Notes under the pieces: generated by a model
What the model saw: the letters and a program-made list of their open reading frames with translations, nothing else
The model's database searches: none
Told to the model about the DNA's origin: nothing
Origin: Vulcanimicrobiota bacterium
GTDB taxonomy: Bacteria; Vulcanimicrobiota; Vulcanimicrobiia; Vulcanimicrobiales; Vulcanimicrobiaceae
Reading direction: 5' to 3'
Length of the DNA stretch: 34,621 nucleotides
Assembly: GCA_027364935.1 (NCBI GenBank)
Contig: DAHXOK010000011.1
Span: 12,753 to 47,373 of the forward strand
Translations under genes and position numbers: made by a program
In this document: positions 9,388 through 17,878 of the stretch, piece after piece
How the letters are laid out: the number at the start of each line of letters is the position of its first letter
Numbering within the stretch: position 1 is the stretch's first letter

Positions 9388-10396
9388 CGATGCGCGCGCG
9401 AGCGCGCTCGTCGTGTGTGCCGGTGGCGGAATCGGCGACTCGCTCCTTGCGTCCCCCGCGGCGCGGGCTCTGCACGAGCGCTTTGCGCGCGTCGACGCAT
9501 TGACGCTCCCAGGTCATCGCGCCGCACTCGAACGCGTGCCGGACTTCGATGCGGTGCTGACCGACGACGGGGAAGAAGAGGAGAGGCTCGCACGGCGTCT
9601 TGCCGAGCGCGCATACGCGGCGGCGATCGTGACGTGGGCGACGGCGCGCGTCGCGCGCGTCGCTCGGCGCGCCCGGATTCCGATCCGAGTCGGACAGGCG
9701 CGCCGGCTCTACTCCGGGTTCTTCACGCGCCGCGTCGTGGTGCGAAGCGAGCGCGGCGACGTCAGTTCGCATTGGACCGACGTGCTCCTCGATTACGCGC
9801 GCGCGCTCTGATGCGATACGGCGGATGCCGTGCCGCGCTTCGAGCCCACGGCGGCCGACGACGCCGAAGCAAATCGGATTGCACGCGAGCGCGGCATCGA
9901 GGCCGAGCGATACCTGATCCTGCATCCGTCGAACGCCATCGCAACGCAGCGGAACTGGCCGGTGGGCGGCTGGGCGGCGCTCGCGCGGGCGACGCACGCG
10001 CGCTTCGGGCTTCCCGTCGTCGTCACGGGAAGCGCTGCGGAGCGCTCCATCGTCGAGGGAATCTGCGCCGCGTCGAGCGGCGCAAGCGTTGCCCTTGCCG
10101 GGGCGACGAGCATCGGCGCTTTCGGCTCGCTCGCGAAACGCGCCCGGGCCTACGTCGGGATTACGACCGGCGCGATGCACGTTGCGGCCGCGGTCGGTGC
10201 TCCGACCGTCGGCATCTTCCCTTTCCAGAGCGATTTTCCGGACCGGTGGGCTCCGCTCGGGACGAAGACGGCAGTGGTGCGCGCATCGTACCCGTGCCAT
10301 CGCGGCGATACCAAAGAGCGCTGCTCCGATTACGCGTGCATCGCGAACCTCGACGTCGAGCGCATTCTCGCCGCGACGGAGGCGCTGCTACGATGA
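9371..10396 (+). pseudogene. GT9-family (heptosyltransferase-like) gene interrupted by one in-frame TGA at 9809-9811
   Basis: N-part (ALVVCAGGGIGDSLLASPAARALHERF...) ends ...LLDYARAL-TGA; C-part (LILHPSNAIATQRNWPVGGWAALA...YVGITTGAMHVAAAVGAPTVGIF) continues in the same frame (9236 and 9830 are congruent mod 3). Confidence 0.8.
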
Positions 10397-11136
10397 GTGA
10401 GACGTTGATTCGCTTCGAGCACGTCACGAAGCGCTTCGGCGCGCACGTCGCGCTCGACGACGTTTCGATCGACGTCTTTTCGGGCGAGATCCTCGTCGTG
10501 ATCGGTCGCAGCGGGAGCGGAAAGACGACGATGCTGCGCTGCGTCAACGCGCTCGTCGTTCCGGATTCCGGGCGCGTGTTCGTCGAGGGACGCACCGTTG
10601 CGAGCGGCGATGTCGTCGCCTCTCGCCGTCGCATTGGCTACGTGATTCAGTCGGGCGGCCTCTTCCCACACATGACGGTTGCGCAAAACGTTTCGATTCT
10701 CGGGCGAGCGGCCGGCGACGCAGCGCAACGGCGCGCGTCGCGGGTCGCGGAAGTGCTCGCTACCGTCGGGCTCGAAACGCTCGAATCGCGCTATCCGTCC
10801 GAACTCTCCGGCGGCCAGCGGCAGCGGGTTGGAATAGCGCGCGCGCTCTACATGGACCCGCCAATTCTCTTGCTCGACGAACCGTTCGCAGCCGTCGATC
10901 CGCTGACGCGCATGGATCTGCAGGACGAGTTCTCTCGACTGCACCACCGCTTGGGCAAAACGATGGTCTTCGTCACGCACGACGTCGACGAGGCGCTCTA
11001 TCTCGGCGACCGCGTCGCCGTCTTCGACGCGGGGCGGCTCGTGCAGACCGACGCGCCCGACGATCTTCGCCGCAAGCCGGCAACCGAGTATATCGCACGC
11101 TTTCTCCAGCGGCGTCGCGCGCGGGGCGATGCCTGA
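10393..11136 (+). CDS. Osmoprotectant/glycine betaine-type ABC transporter ATP-binding protein (OpuCA/ProV-like)
   Basis: Walker A GRSGSGKTT, LFPHMTVAQNV, signature LSGGQRQRVGIARAL, Walker B ILLLDEPFAAVDPLTR; ATGA overlap with the previous gene. Confidence 0.9.
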   Translation: MSETLIRFEHVTKRFGAHVALDDVSIDVFSGEILVVIGRSGSGKTTMLRCVNALVVPDSGRVFVEGRTVASGDVVASRRRIGYVIQSGGLFPHMTVAQNVSILGRAAGDAAQRRASRVAEVLATVGLETLESRYPSELSGGQRQRVGIARALYMDPPILLLDEPFAAVDPLTRMDLQDEFSRLHHRLGKTMVFVTHDVDEALYLGDRVAVFDAGRLVQTDAPDDLRRKPATEYIARFLQRRRARGDA

Positions 11137-12635
11137 TGCGGCGCGTCATTGTGGCCGCGATGCTGCTGCTTGCGATCTCGATCGTCGCGGCCGGTCGCGC
11201 TCACTCTGCCGCACCGACGGTCGTGATCGCCTCGAAGCAGGATACCGAGGGGCAGATCCTCGCAGAGATCCTCGCGCAGCTCATCGAGGCGCGTACGCCG
11301 TACCGCGTCGTTCGCCAAACGAACCTCGGCGGCACGCTGCTCGTCTTCGCGGCCCTGCGCTCGGGAGCGGTGGACGCGTATCCCGAATACACGGGAACGA
11401 TCGACGCTACGATCCTCCACCGCACGCTAACCTTCGGCGCGATCCGTGCGGCAATGCAGCGCCAATACGCGCTCTACGTCTCGGGCGAACTCGGATTCAA
11501 CAACACGTACGTTCTCGCCATGAACGCGCAGATGGCGCGACGTCTGCACGTCCGCACGATCTCCGATCTCGCGGCTCACCCCGGCTTGCGCTGGGGCGTT
11601 ACGCCGGAGTTCCTGCGGCGCAGCGACGGTCTGCCGGGGCTCGAGCGCGCGTACGCGCTTGGCGCCGTCGATGCCGTGGACATCGAGAAGAGCCTTGCAT
11701 ACCAGGCCCTCGCCCGCGGCACGATTCAGGTAACCGACGCATACTCTACCGACGGTCAACTCGTGCGGTACGGCTTCGCGACGCTCGAGGACGATCGCCA
11801 CTTCTTCCCGCAGTATCGCGCGCTCTATCTCGTGCGCGACGCAACGCTGCTGGCGGCGCCGCGGCTGCGCGCGCTGCTGCGCCAGTTGAAGGGGGCGATC
11901 GACGATCGCACGATGCGTGCGATGAACGCGCAAGTCGACATCGCGCATTCTTCTCCGGATCGCGTTGCAGCGCAGTTCCTCGCGCGCCGTTTCGGGATCC
12001 GGCGCGCGCGAGCGCCGGAGTCCACCGCGCAACTCGTACTGCGCGCGCTCGGCCGGCACGTCGAGCTCACCCTCGTTACCGTGTTCTTTACCGTGCTGCT
12101 AGGCGTTCCGCTCGGACTGCTGGCCGCGCAATGGCCTCGCGTGGGCCACGCGATCATGAAGGTGGTCGGAACGCTGCAGACGGTTCCGAGCATCGCACTC
12201 CTCGCGCTGATGATTCCGCTCTTCGGAATCGGCGTGATCCCCGCCATCGTGGCGCTCGTGCTGTACGGTCTTCTTCCGATCGTGGCGAACACGCGTGCCG
12301 GGCTTCGTCAAACCCCCGACGAGCTGCTCGACGCCGCGCAAGGCATCGGTCTCTCGCGCGCACAGGTCCTGGGCTGGGTGCAGTTTCCCATCGCACTGCC
12401 GTTCATACTTGCCGGCGTGCGCACGTCGGCCGTGATCGCCGTCGGCACGGCGACGATCGCCGCGCTGATCGGCGCAGGCGGCTTGGGCGACTTCATCCTG
12501 GCCGGTCTGACGCTCAACGATCCGCGCACGTTGCTGCTCGGGGCGATTCCGGCCGCGTTGCTCGCGATCTTCGTTGACGAGGCGATCTATCGCATCGAGC
12601 TGCTGCTGCGTCCCCGAGGACGTGCGGGCGATTAG
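11136..12635 (+). CDS. Osmoprotectant ABC transporter: N-terminal OpuAC-like substrate-binding domain fused to a C-terminal permease domain
   Basis: Signal-like N-terminus; SBP motifs VVIASKQDTEGQILAEILAQLIEA, GAVDAYPEYTGT; permease segment GTLQTVPSIALLALMIPLFGIGVIPAIVAL...LRQTPDELLDAAQGIGLSRAQVLGWVQFPIALPFILAGVRTS. Confidence 0.88.
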   Translation: MRRVIVAAMLLLAISIVAAGRAHSAAPTVVIASKQDTEGQILAEILAQLIEARTPYRVVRQTNLGGTLLVFAALRSGAVDAYPEYTGTIDATILHRTLTFGAIRAAMQRQYALYVSGELGFNNTYVLAMNAQMARRLHVRTISDLAAHPGLRWGVTPEFLRRSDGLPGLERAYALGAVDAVDIEKSLAYQALARGTIQVTDAYSTDGQLVRYGFATLEDDRHFFPQYRALYLVRDATLLAAPRLRALLRQLKGAIDDRTMRAMNAQVDIAHSSPDRVAAQFLARRFGIRRARAPESTAQLVLRALGRHVELTLVTVFFTVLLGVPLGLLAAQWPRVGHAIMKVVGTLQTVPSIALLALMIPLFGIGVIPAIVALVLYGLLPIVANTRAGLRQTPDELLDAAQGIGLSRAQVLGWVQFPIALPFILAGVRTSAVIAVGTATIAALIGAGGLGDFILAGLTLNDPRTLLLGAIPAALLAIFVDEAIYRIELLLRPRGRAGD

Positions 12636-12659
12636 GGATCCGTAGGGAAAGGCGGCGCT

Positions 12660-13568
12660 GTGCGGGTGACGATCCAGCTCTGTACGTATAATCGCTCGGT
12701 TCTGCTCGAGCGCGTTCTCGACGCGTGCTTCGAGCAGACGGTCCCGGACGGAACGTACGAAGTCGTCCTCGTCAACGACGGGTCTACCGATGCAACCGCC
12801 GAAGTCGTCGCGCGCGCGCGCGCACGGGCGACCTGTCCGTTCGAGGTGATCGACCAACCCAATGCCGGCCTCGCCTGCGCCCGCAATGCCGGGGTTGCCA
12901 GGGCCTGCGGCGAGCGCGTCATCTTCATCGACGACGACGTGCTCGTGCTGCCGAACTTCGTCGAGGAGCATCTGCGATCGCACGCGCGGCACCCGTCGTT
13001 CATCGTGCGCGGCGGAGCGATCGATGTGGAGAGCTTCGACGATCTTCCCGTGCCGACGTGGTCGATCAAGAATTACAGCGCCAACTACTTCTGGACGACG
13101 AACGTCTCGGTGCCCGCGGCGGCTCTTCGGGCTGTCGGCGGATTCAACGAGGATTTCTCCGAGTACGGCTGGGAGGACATCGACGTCGGCCTTCGCTTGC
13201 GTTTCGCAGGCGTACGCGCGACGTTCAATCCGCGCGCGCTGGTCTATCATTACAAGCCGCGTCCGCGCAGCGACGGCGTCGAGAGGATGGTGCGCCAAGC
13301 GCGCGCTCAAGCGCGCACCGCCGTGCAGCTCGCCGGTCTGCATCCGCATTGGCGAACGGCCCTGGCAACCGGAGAGTACGCCGCGGCTCGCGCGCTCCAC
13401 GCGGCGATTCGGCGCGCCGGCGTGCCGGAGCGATGTCGTAGGCTGTTGCAGGGATTGCCGCCCTGCGGCGTCCTTTCCCAGGCGGAGCTACGCGCGGCGC
13501 GGCGCTTGGCGCGCGAGAGCTACTTCGACGAGTTAGAGCGCGCCCGCCGCAGCGCCGGCGGATCGTAA
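12660..13568 (+). CDS. Family 2 glycosyltransferase
   Basis: VTIQLCTYNRSVLLERVLDACFEQ, VVLVNDGSTDAT, ACARNAGVARA, FIDDDV, GGFNEDFSEYGWEDIDVGLRLRF. Confidence 0.9.
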   Translation: MRVTIQLCTYNRSVLLERVLDACFEQTVPDGTYEVVLVNDGSTDATAEVVARARARATCPFEVIDQPNAGLACARNAGVARACGERVIFIDDDVLVLPNFVEEHLRSHARHPSFIVRGGAIDVESFDDLPVPTWSIKNYSANYFWTTNVSVPAAALRAVGGFNEDFSEYGWEDIDVGLRLRFAGVRATFNPRALVYHYKPRPRSDGVERMVRQARAQARTAVQLAGLHPHWRTALATGEYAAARALHAAIRRAGVPERCRRLLQGLPPCGVLSQAELRAARRLARESYFDELERARRSAGGS

Positions 13569-13571
13569 ACG

Positions 13572-14555
13572 ATGCGCGTTCTGCTCGTGCGCACCGATCG
13601 CATCGGGGATCTCATCCTGTCCACGCCGGCAATCGCGACGGTCCGTGCGTCGTTTCCGCAAGCGCACGTCACGATGGTCACGAGCACGTACAATCGCATC
13701 GCGATGGAGCGCAACGAAGACGTCGACGAGCTCGTCACGCTGAACGACGGTACGAATGCCGGGCATCTCGGCGCGCGCCTGCGGGGCTACGATCTCGCGA
13801 TCGCGCTGGCTCCTCGCATCGTCGATTTGCGACTCGTCGGAGCGACGCGCGCGGCGTACCGCATCGGGTACACCTACCGGCGACGGTGGCTCGCGCGGCT
13901 CGCGGCGCCGCTGTACGTCGATACCATGATGCTCTCGGAGGCCGACCCTGCGCTCTCCGAGCGCGACCCGCGGCGATACGTACGCCACGAAGTCGAGCAA
14001 CTGCTCGATCTGGTTGCGCTGGCAGGCGCGCGGCAGCGCGTCACGCGCCTGCGCCTCGACGTACGCGACGTGGACCGCGCCGCCGTTGCAGCGCTTCCGC
14101 AGGCCCCCATCGTGCTGCACTTGGGCCTGCGGTGGTTTGGCCAGGGAAGCTCGCCCGAATCGACCAGGACGTTGCTGCGAATGCTTGCCGAACTCGGGCC
14201 GCCGGTCGTCGTCACGTGCCCTTCCGAGAGCCTCGACTACGTCGCTGCGCTGGACGCCCCAAAGGACTCGTGCACCATCATGCCCGCGCTCCCGTTCTTC
14301 CAATGGGCGGCGGTCTTCGAGCGGGCGTCGTGCGTCGTCACGGTGGACACGGCCGCGACGCACGTCGCGAGCGCCGTGCGCAGGCCAACGGTCGTCGCTT
14401 TCGAACACCGGTACTACGAGCTCAACAGCCAAGAATGGGCACCGTACGAAGTGCCGAACGTGCTGGTGAGAAAACCTGCTTCAGAGGAACCCACAGCTTT
14501 AGCGCGCTTTCGCGACGAAGTCGTCGAAGGCGTCAAACGACTCATTCATGCCTGA
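13572..14555 (+). CDS. Family 9 glycosyltransferase (heptosyltransferase-like)
   Basis: MRVLLVRTDRIGDLILSTPAIATVRASFPQAHVTMV N-terminus; VVTVDTAATHVASAVRRPTVVAFE. Confidence 0.88.
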   Translation: MRVLLVRTDRIGDLILSTPAIATVRASFPQAHVTMVTSTYNRIAMERNEDVDELVTLNDGTNAGHLGARLRGYDLAIALAPRIVDLRLVGATRAAYRIGYTYRRRWLARLAAPLYVDTMMLSEADPALSERDPRRYVRHEVEQLLDLVALAGARQRVTRLRLDVRDVDRAAVAALPQAPIVLHLGLRWFGQGSSPESTRTLLRMLAELGPPVVVTCPSESLDYVAALDAPKDSCTIMPALPFFQWAAVFERASCVVTVDTAATHVASAVRRPTVVAFEHRYYELNSQEWAPYEVPNVLVRKPASEEPTALARFRDEVVEGVKRLIHA

Positions 14556-15453
14556 ACTCTCCGTCATCATTCCAACCTACAATCGTCTCGAGACCTTGCG
14601 TCACGTCGTTCCGTCGCTTCTCGCACAAGACGTTGCGCCGGAGACGTACGAGATTCTCGTCTGCGACTCGGACTCGCGCGACGGTACCGCCGAGTTTCTC
14701 GCGGGCATGCGCGAGGAACACCCCAACGTGCGCCACCTTCCAGGGCCCTACACCGGACGGGCCATGGCTCGAAACGCCGGCATCGCTGCGGCGGGCGGCG
14801 AGATCGTCCTCTTCAACGACGCCGACATTCTGGGGTCGGAGGACCTCGTGCGCCGGCACCTGGAGCGGCATCGCGCGCAAGACCATCTGGCAGTCGTCGG
14901 TTGGGAAGTACAGGTGCGCACCTACGACGAGTATCGCGAGAAGCGCGAGCATCCCGAGAGGCGCGGCGCGCTCCATCCGCCGACGCGCAAACGTCTTTCG
15001 TGGCTCTACTTTCTCACCGGGAACGCCTCGGTGCGGCGGGAGGATCTCTTGCGCGTCGGATCGTTCGACGAAGAGTTCACCGGATACGGGCACGAGGATC
15101 TCGAGCTTGGGTTCCGGTTGCAACGCGCCGGCGTCGACATCGTGTACGAGCCACGCGCCGTGAACTACCATTGGCAAGACGTTCCGCACGAGGATCAGCG
15201 CGAAAAGATGCGCCTTGCCGGCCATTCGGCCGTGCGGTTCTACCGCAAGCACCAAGAGGTTTGGGTGCTCCTCAACCTCGGCATGACCCCGGTCTCGCGC
15301 GGCGCGCACTCGCTCTTGACCAAACTTCCGACGGTGCTCGGGTACTTCGACGCACGCGCGCCCCGCAGCCGCTTCGCGCAGCGTCTGATCGAACAGTACT
15401 ACTACGTCGGCGGCATCAAAGAAGCGATGGCCACCGGAGGGCCACACGCGTGA
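14548..15453 (+). CDS. Family 2 glycosyltransferase
   Basis: LSVIIPTYNRLETLRHVVPSLLAQ, CDSDSRDGTAEF, ARNAGIAAAGGEIVLFNDADI, GSFDEEFTGYGHEDLELGFRLQRAG. Confidence 0.9.
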   Translation: MPELSVIIPTYNRLETLRHVVPSLLAQDVAPETYEILVCDSDSRDGTAEFLAGMREEHPNVRHLPGPYTGRAMARNAGIAAAGGEIVLFNDADILGSEDLVRRHLERHRAQDHLAVVGWEVQVRTYDEYREKREHPERRGALHPPTRKRLSWLYFLTGNASVRREDLLRVGSFDEEFTGYGHEDLELGFRLQRAGVDIVYEPRAVNYHWQDVPHEDQREKMRLAGHSAVRFYRKHQEVWVLLNLGMTPVSRGAHSLLTKLPTVLGYFDARAPRSRFAQRLIEQYYYVGGIKEAMATGGPHA

Positions 15454-17201
15454 CGCGACGGTCGTGCGGCGCCTTGCGCGCGAGGGATGCCGGTAGCCGC
15501 GTGGAGCTCTGCGGCTGGGTGCACCGTCGCCGCGATCACGGCGGTTTGATCTTCGTCGATCTACGCGACCGGGATGGCTTGACGCAAGTCGTCTTCGATC
15601 CGCAGCATGCGGCGTTCGCGCCCGCCGAGCACCTGCGCAGCGAAGACGTGCTGCGGGTTTGCGGCCTCGTCCGCAAGCGGCCGCAGGGCACCGAGAACGC
15701 CAAGCTCGGCACGGGCGAGGTGGAAGTCGCCGTCGAGGAGCTCGAGATCCTCAACCGATCGCTCGTGCCGCCGTTTCAGGTCAACGTCGACGAGAACGCC
15801 GACGAGAGCTTGCGCTTGGAGTACCGGTACCTCGACCTGCGTCGCCCGCGGATGCAGCGCAATCTCACGGTGCGCCATCGCATCATCAAGGCGATGCGCG
15901 ATTTCTTCGACGAGCGCGACTTCCTCGAGATCGAAACGCCGCTGCTCATCAAGGGCACGCCGGAGGGCGCGCGCGATTATCTCGTGCCTAGCCGCCTCTA
16001 TCCTGGAAGCTTCTACGCGCTGCCACAGTCGCCGCAGCTGCTCAAGCAGATCTGCATGATCGCCGGGTTTGGCCGGTACATGCAGATCGCGCGCTGCATG
16101 CGTGACGAAGACCTGCGCTCGGATCGCCAGCCGGAGTTCACGCAACTCGACGTCGAGATGAGCTTCTGCACGCAAGACGACGTGCTGGAGACGATGGAAT
16201 CGTGCATCGGCAATGTGTGGAAGCGCGTCCTGGATGTCGAGCTTGCGCCATTCCCGCGGATGACGTTCTCCGACGTGCTCGAGCGGTTCGGCACGGACAA
16301 GCCGGATCTGCGCTTCGGGCTCGAGCTCGCGGTCGTCGACGACGTATTTGCGGGAACGGAGTTCGTCGTCTTCCGCTCGGTGCTCGAAAGCGGCGGCGCC
16401 ATCGTGGCGCTGCGCTTCCCTGGGGGAGCCGCGCTCTCGCGGCGCGAGTTCGACGCCCTCACGGAGGAAGCGAAGCTGCTCGGCGCGCGCGGCATGGTGT
16501 GGGTCGCACTCGGCGTCGACGGGATCAAGTCGTCGGCGCAGCGATTCGTCGAGGAGCGTCACGCCGCCGCGCTCGCGAAACGCCTCGGAGCCGAGCGCGG
16601 CGATGCCGTCCTGCTCTTCGCCGACGATCGCGTCGCGGCGCTCGGCGTTGCCGGGAAGATGCGCGTCGAGGTCGCACGGCGCACCGGCCTGCGTCGTGCG
16701 GATGCGTTTGCCTTCTGTTGGATCACCGACTTCCCGTATCTCGAGATCGATGCCGAAACGGGGAAGCCGGTTCCGGCGCACCACCCGTTCACGGAGCCCG
16801 CCCCGGGCGAATGGGATCTCATCGAGCGCGATCCACTGCGCATGCGCGCGCAGCACTACGACATGGTGCTCAACGGCTACGAGCTGGGATCGGGGTCGAT
16901 TCGCATCCACAAGCCCGAGCTGCAACGGCGCATATTTGAGATGCTCGGCATGACCGCGCAGCAGATCGACGAGCAGTTCGGCTTCTTCGTTCGAGCGCTC
17001 GATTACGGCGCGCCGCCCCACGGCGGCATGGCGCTCGGCATCGATCGCATCGCGATGCTCGCCTGCGGCGAGGAGAGCCTCCACGAGGTCATCGCGTTTC
17101 CGAAGACGCAGACCGCGCGCGACCTCATGATGGACGCGCCGGCGCCCGCCTCCGAGAAGCAGCTCCGCGAGCTGCAGCTACGACCGCAGCCGCGCGCCTG
17201 A
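15450..17201 (+). CDS. aspS: Aspartyl-tRNA synthetase (bacterial type with GAD insertion domain)
   Basis: GWVHRRRDHGGLIFVDLRDRDGLTQVVFDP, YRYLDLRRPRMQRNL, IETPLLIKGTPEGARDYLVPSR, QSPQLLKQ, CMRDEDLRSDRQPEFTQLDVEMSF, GMALGIDRIAML; GTG start overlapping the GT2 stop. Confidence 0.96.
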   Translation: MTRRSCGALRARDAGSRVELCGWVHRRRDHGGLIFVDLRDRDGLTQVVFDPQHAAFAPAEHLRSEDVLRVCGLVRKRPQGTENAKLGTGEVEVAVEELEILNRSLVPPFQVNVDENADESLRLEYRYLDLRRPRMQRNLTVRHRIIKAMRDFFDERDFLEIETPLLIKGTPEGARDYLVPSRLYPGSFYALPQSPQLLKQICMIAGFGRYMQIARCMRDEDLRSDRQPEFTQLDVEMSFCTQDDVLETMESCIGNVWKRVLDVELAPFPRMTFSDVLERFGTDKPDLRFGLELAVVDDVFAGTEFVVFRSVLESGGAIVALRFPGGAALSRREFDALTEEAKLLGARGMVWVALGVDGIKSSAQRFVEERHAAALAKRLGAERGDAVLLFADDRVAALGVAGKMRVEVARRTGLRRADAFAFCWITDFPYLEIDAETGKPVPAHHPFTEPAPGEWDLIERDPLRMRAQHYDMVLNGYELGSGSIRIHKPELQRRIFEMLGMTAQQIDEQFGFFVRALDYGAPPHGGMALGIDRIAMLACGEESLHEVIAFPKTQTARDLMMDAPAPASEKQLRELQLRPQPRA

Positions 17202-17829
17202 AAATCGCGTCGAACATCGGCTGCGTGAGCTTGCCGGTGTTCGTGTTCTGCCGGCTCGGGTGATACGAGGCGATGACGAGAATCTCGCGCGTTTCGTTGC
17301 GGGCGACGACTTCCACGCCGTGTCCGAAGCGTGGGCGCTGCGGATCGAGCGCAAAGCCGCGCTCGCGCAGCACCCGCAGCGTCGCGGTGAAACCGATCGC
17401 GCCGAGCGCGACGATCGCGCGCAGGCGCTGCAGCGCGTCGAACTCGGCGAGCAGATGCGGGAAGCAATTTCGTAGCTGCTGCGGAGTCGGCGCGTTGTGC
17501 GGCGGGGCGCAGCGCATCGCCGCCGTGATGAGTGCGTCGCGCAGGACGACGCCGTCGCCGCGATGCGTCGCCGTAGGGCGCGACGCGAAGCCCGCTCGGT
17601 GGAGTGCCGGGTAGAGAAAGTCGCCGGATGCATCGCCCGTGAAAGGCCGGCCGGTGCGGTTGCTGCCGTGTGCGCCCGGCGCGAGTCCGACGAGCATTAC
17701 ACGCGCGCGTTCGTTGCCGAACGCGGGAACGGGCTTCCCCCAGTATGGCTGGCCGGCGAAAGCACGCCGCTTCTCGCGCGCGACCCCGGCGCAGTAGGCG
17801 CGCAGCTCCGGGCAGCGACGACACGACAC
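17125..17829 (-). CDS. Uracil-DNA glycosylase, family 5 (UDGb)-like
   Basis: CRRCPELRAYC, VGLAPGAHGSNRTGRPFTGDASGDFLYPAL, SYHPSRQNTNTGKLT. Confidence 0.88.
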   Translation of the reverse strand: MSCRRCPELRAYCAGVAREKRRAFAGQPYWGKPVPAFGNERARVMLVGLAPGAHGSNRTGRPFTGDASGDFLYPALHRAGFASRPTATHRGDGVVLRDALITAAMRCAPPHNAPTPQQLRNCFPHLLAEFDALQRLRAIVALGAIGFTATLRVLRERGFALDPQRPRFGHGVEVVARNETREILVIASYHPSRQNTNTGKLTQPMFDAIFRRAAAVVAAARGAASRRRAPARPS

Positions 17830-17878
17830 GACGCGGCGCTCGATGGCGGCGAGCGCGTCTGGGTTTCCTAGCAGCCTG

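Noticed and set aside
9809-9811. In-frame TGA considered as selenocysteine
   Set aside because: GT9 enzymes are not selenoproteins, no obvious SECIS-like hairpin was recognised, and TGA is a normal stop elsewhere in the window; a GGA-to-TGA change is simpler.
12099-13400. 433-aa minus-strand ORF opposite the ABC permease and GT2
   Set aside because: Antisense to two well-supported genes; Arg/Glu/Asp-rich shadow translation.
17125-17201. 77-bp convergent overlap of aspS and UDG 3' ends
   Set aside because: Noted, but tail-to-tail overlaps of this size are common in compact high-GC genomes; not treated as a finding.
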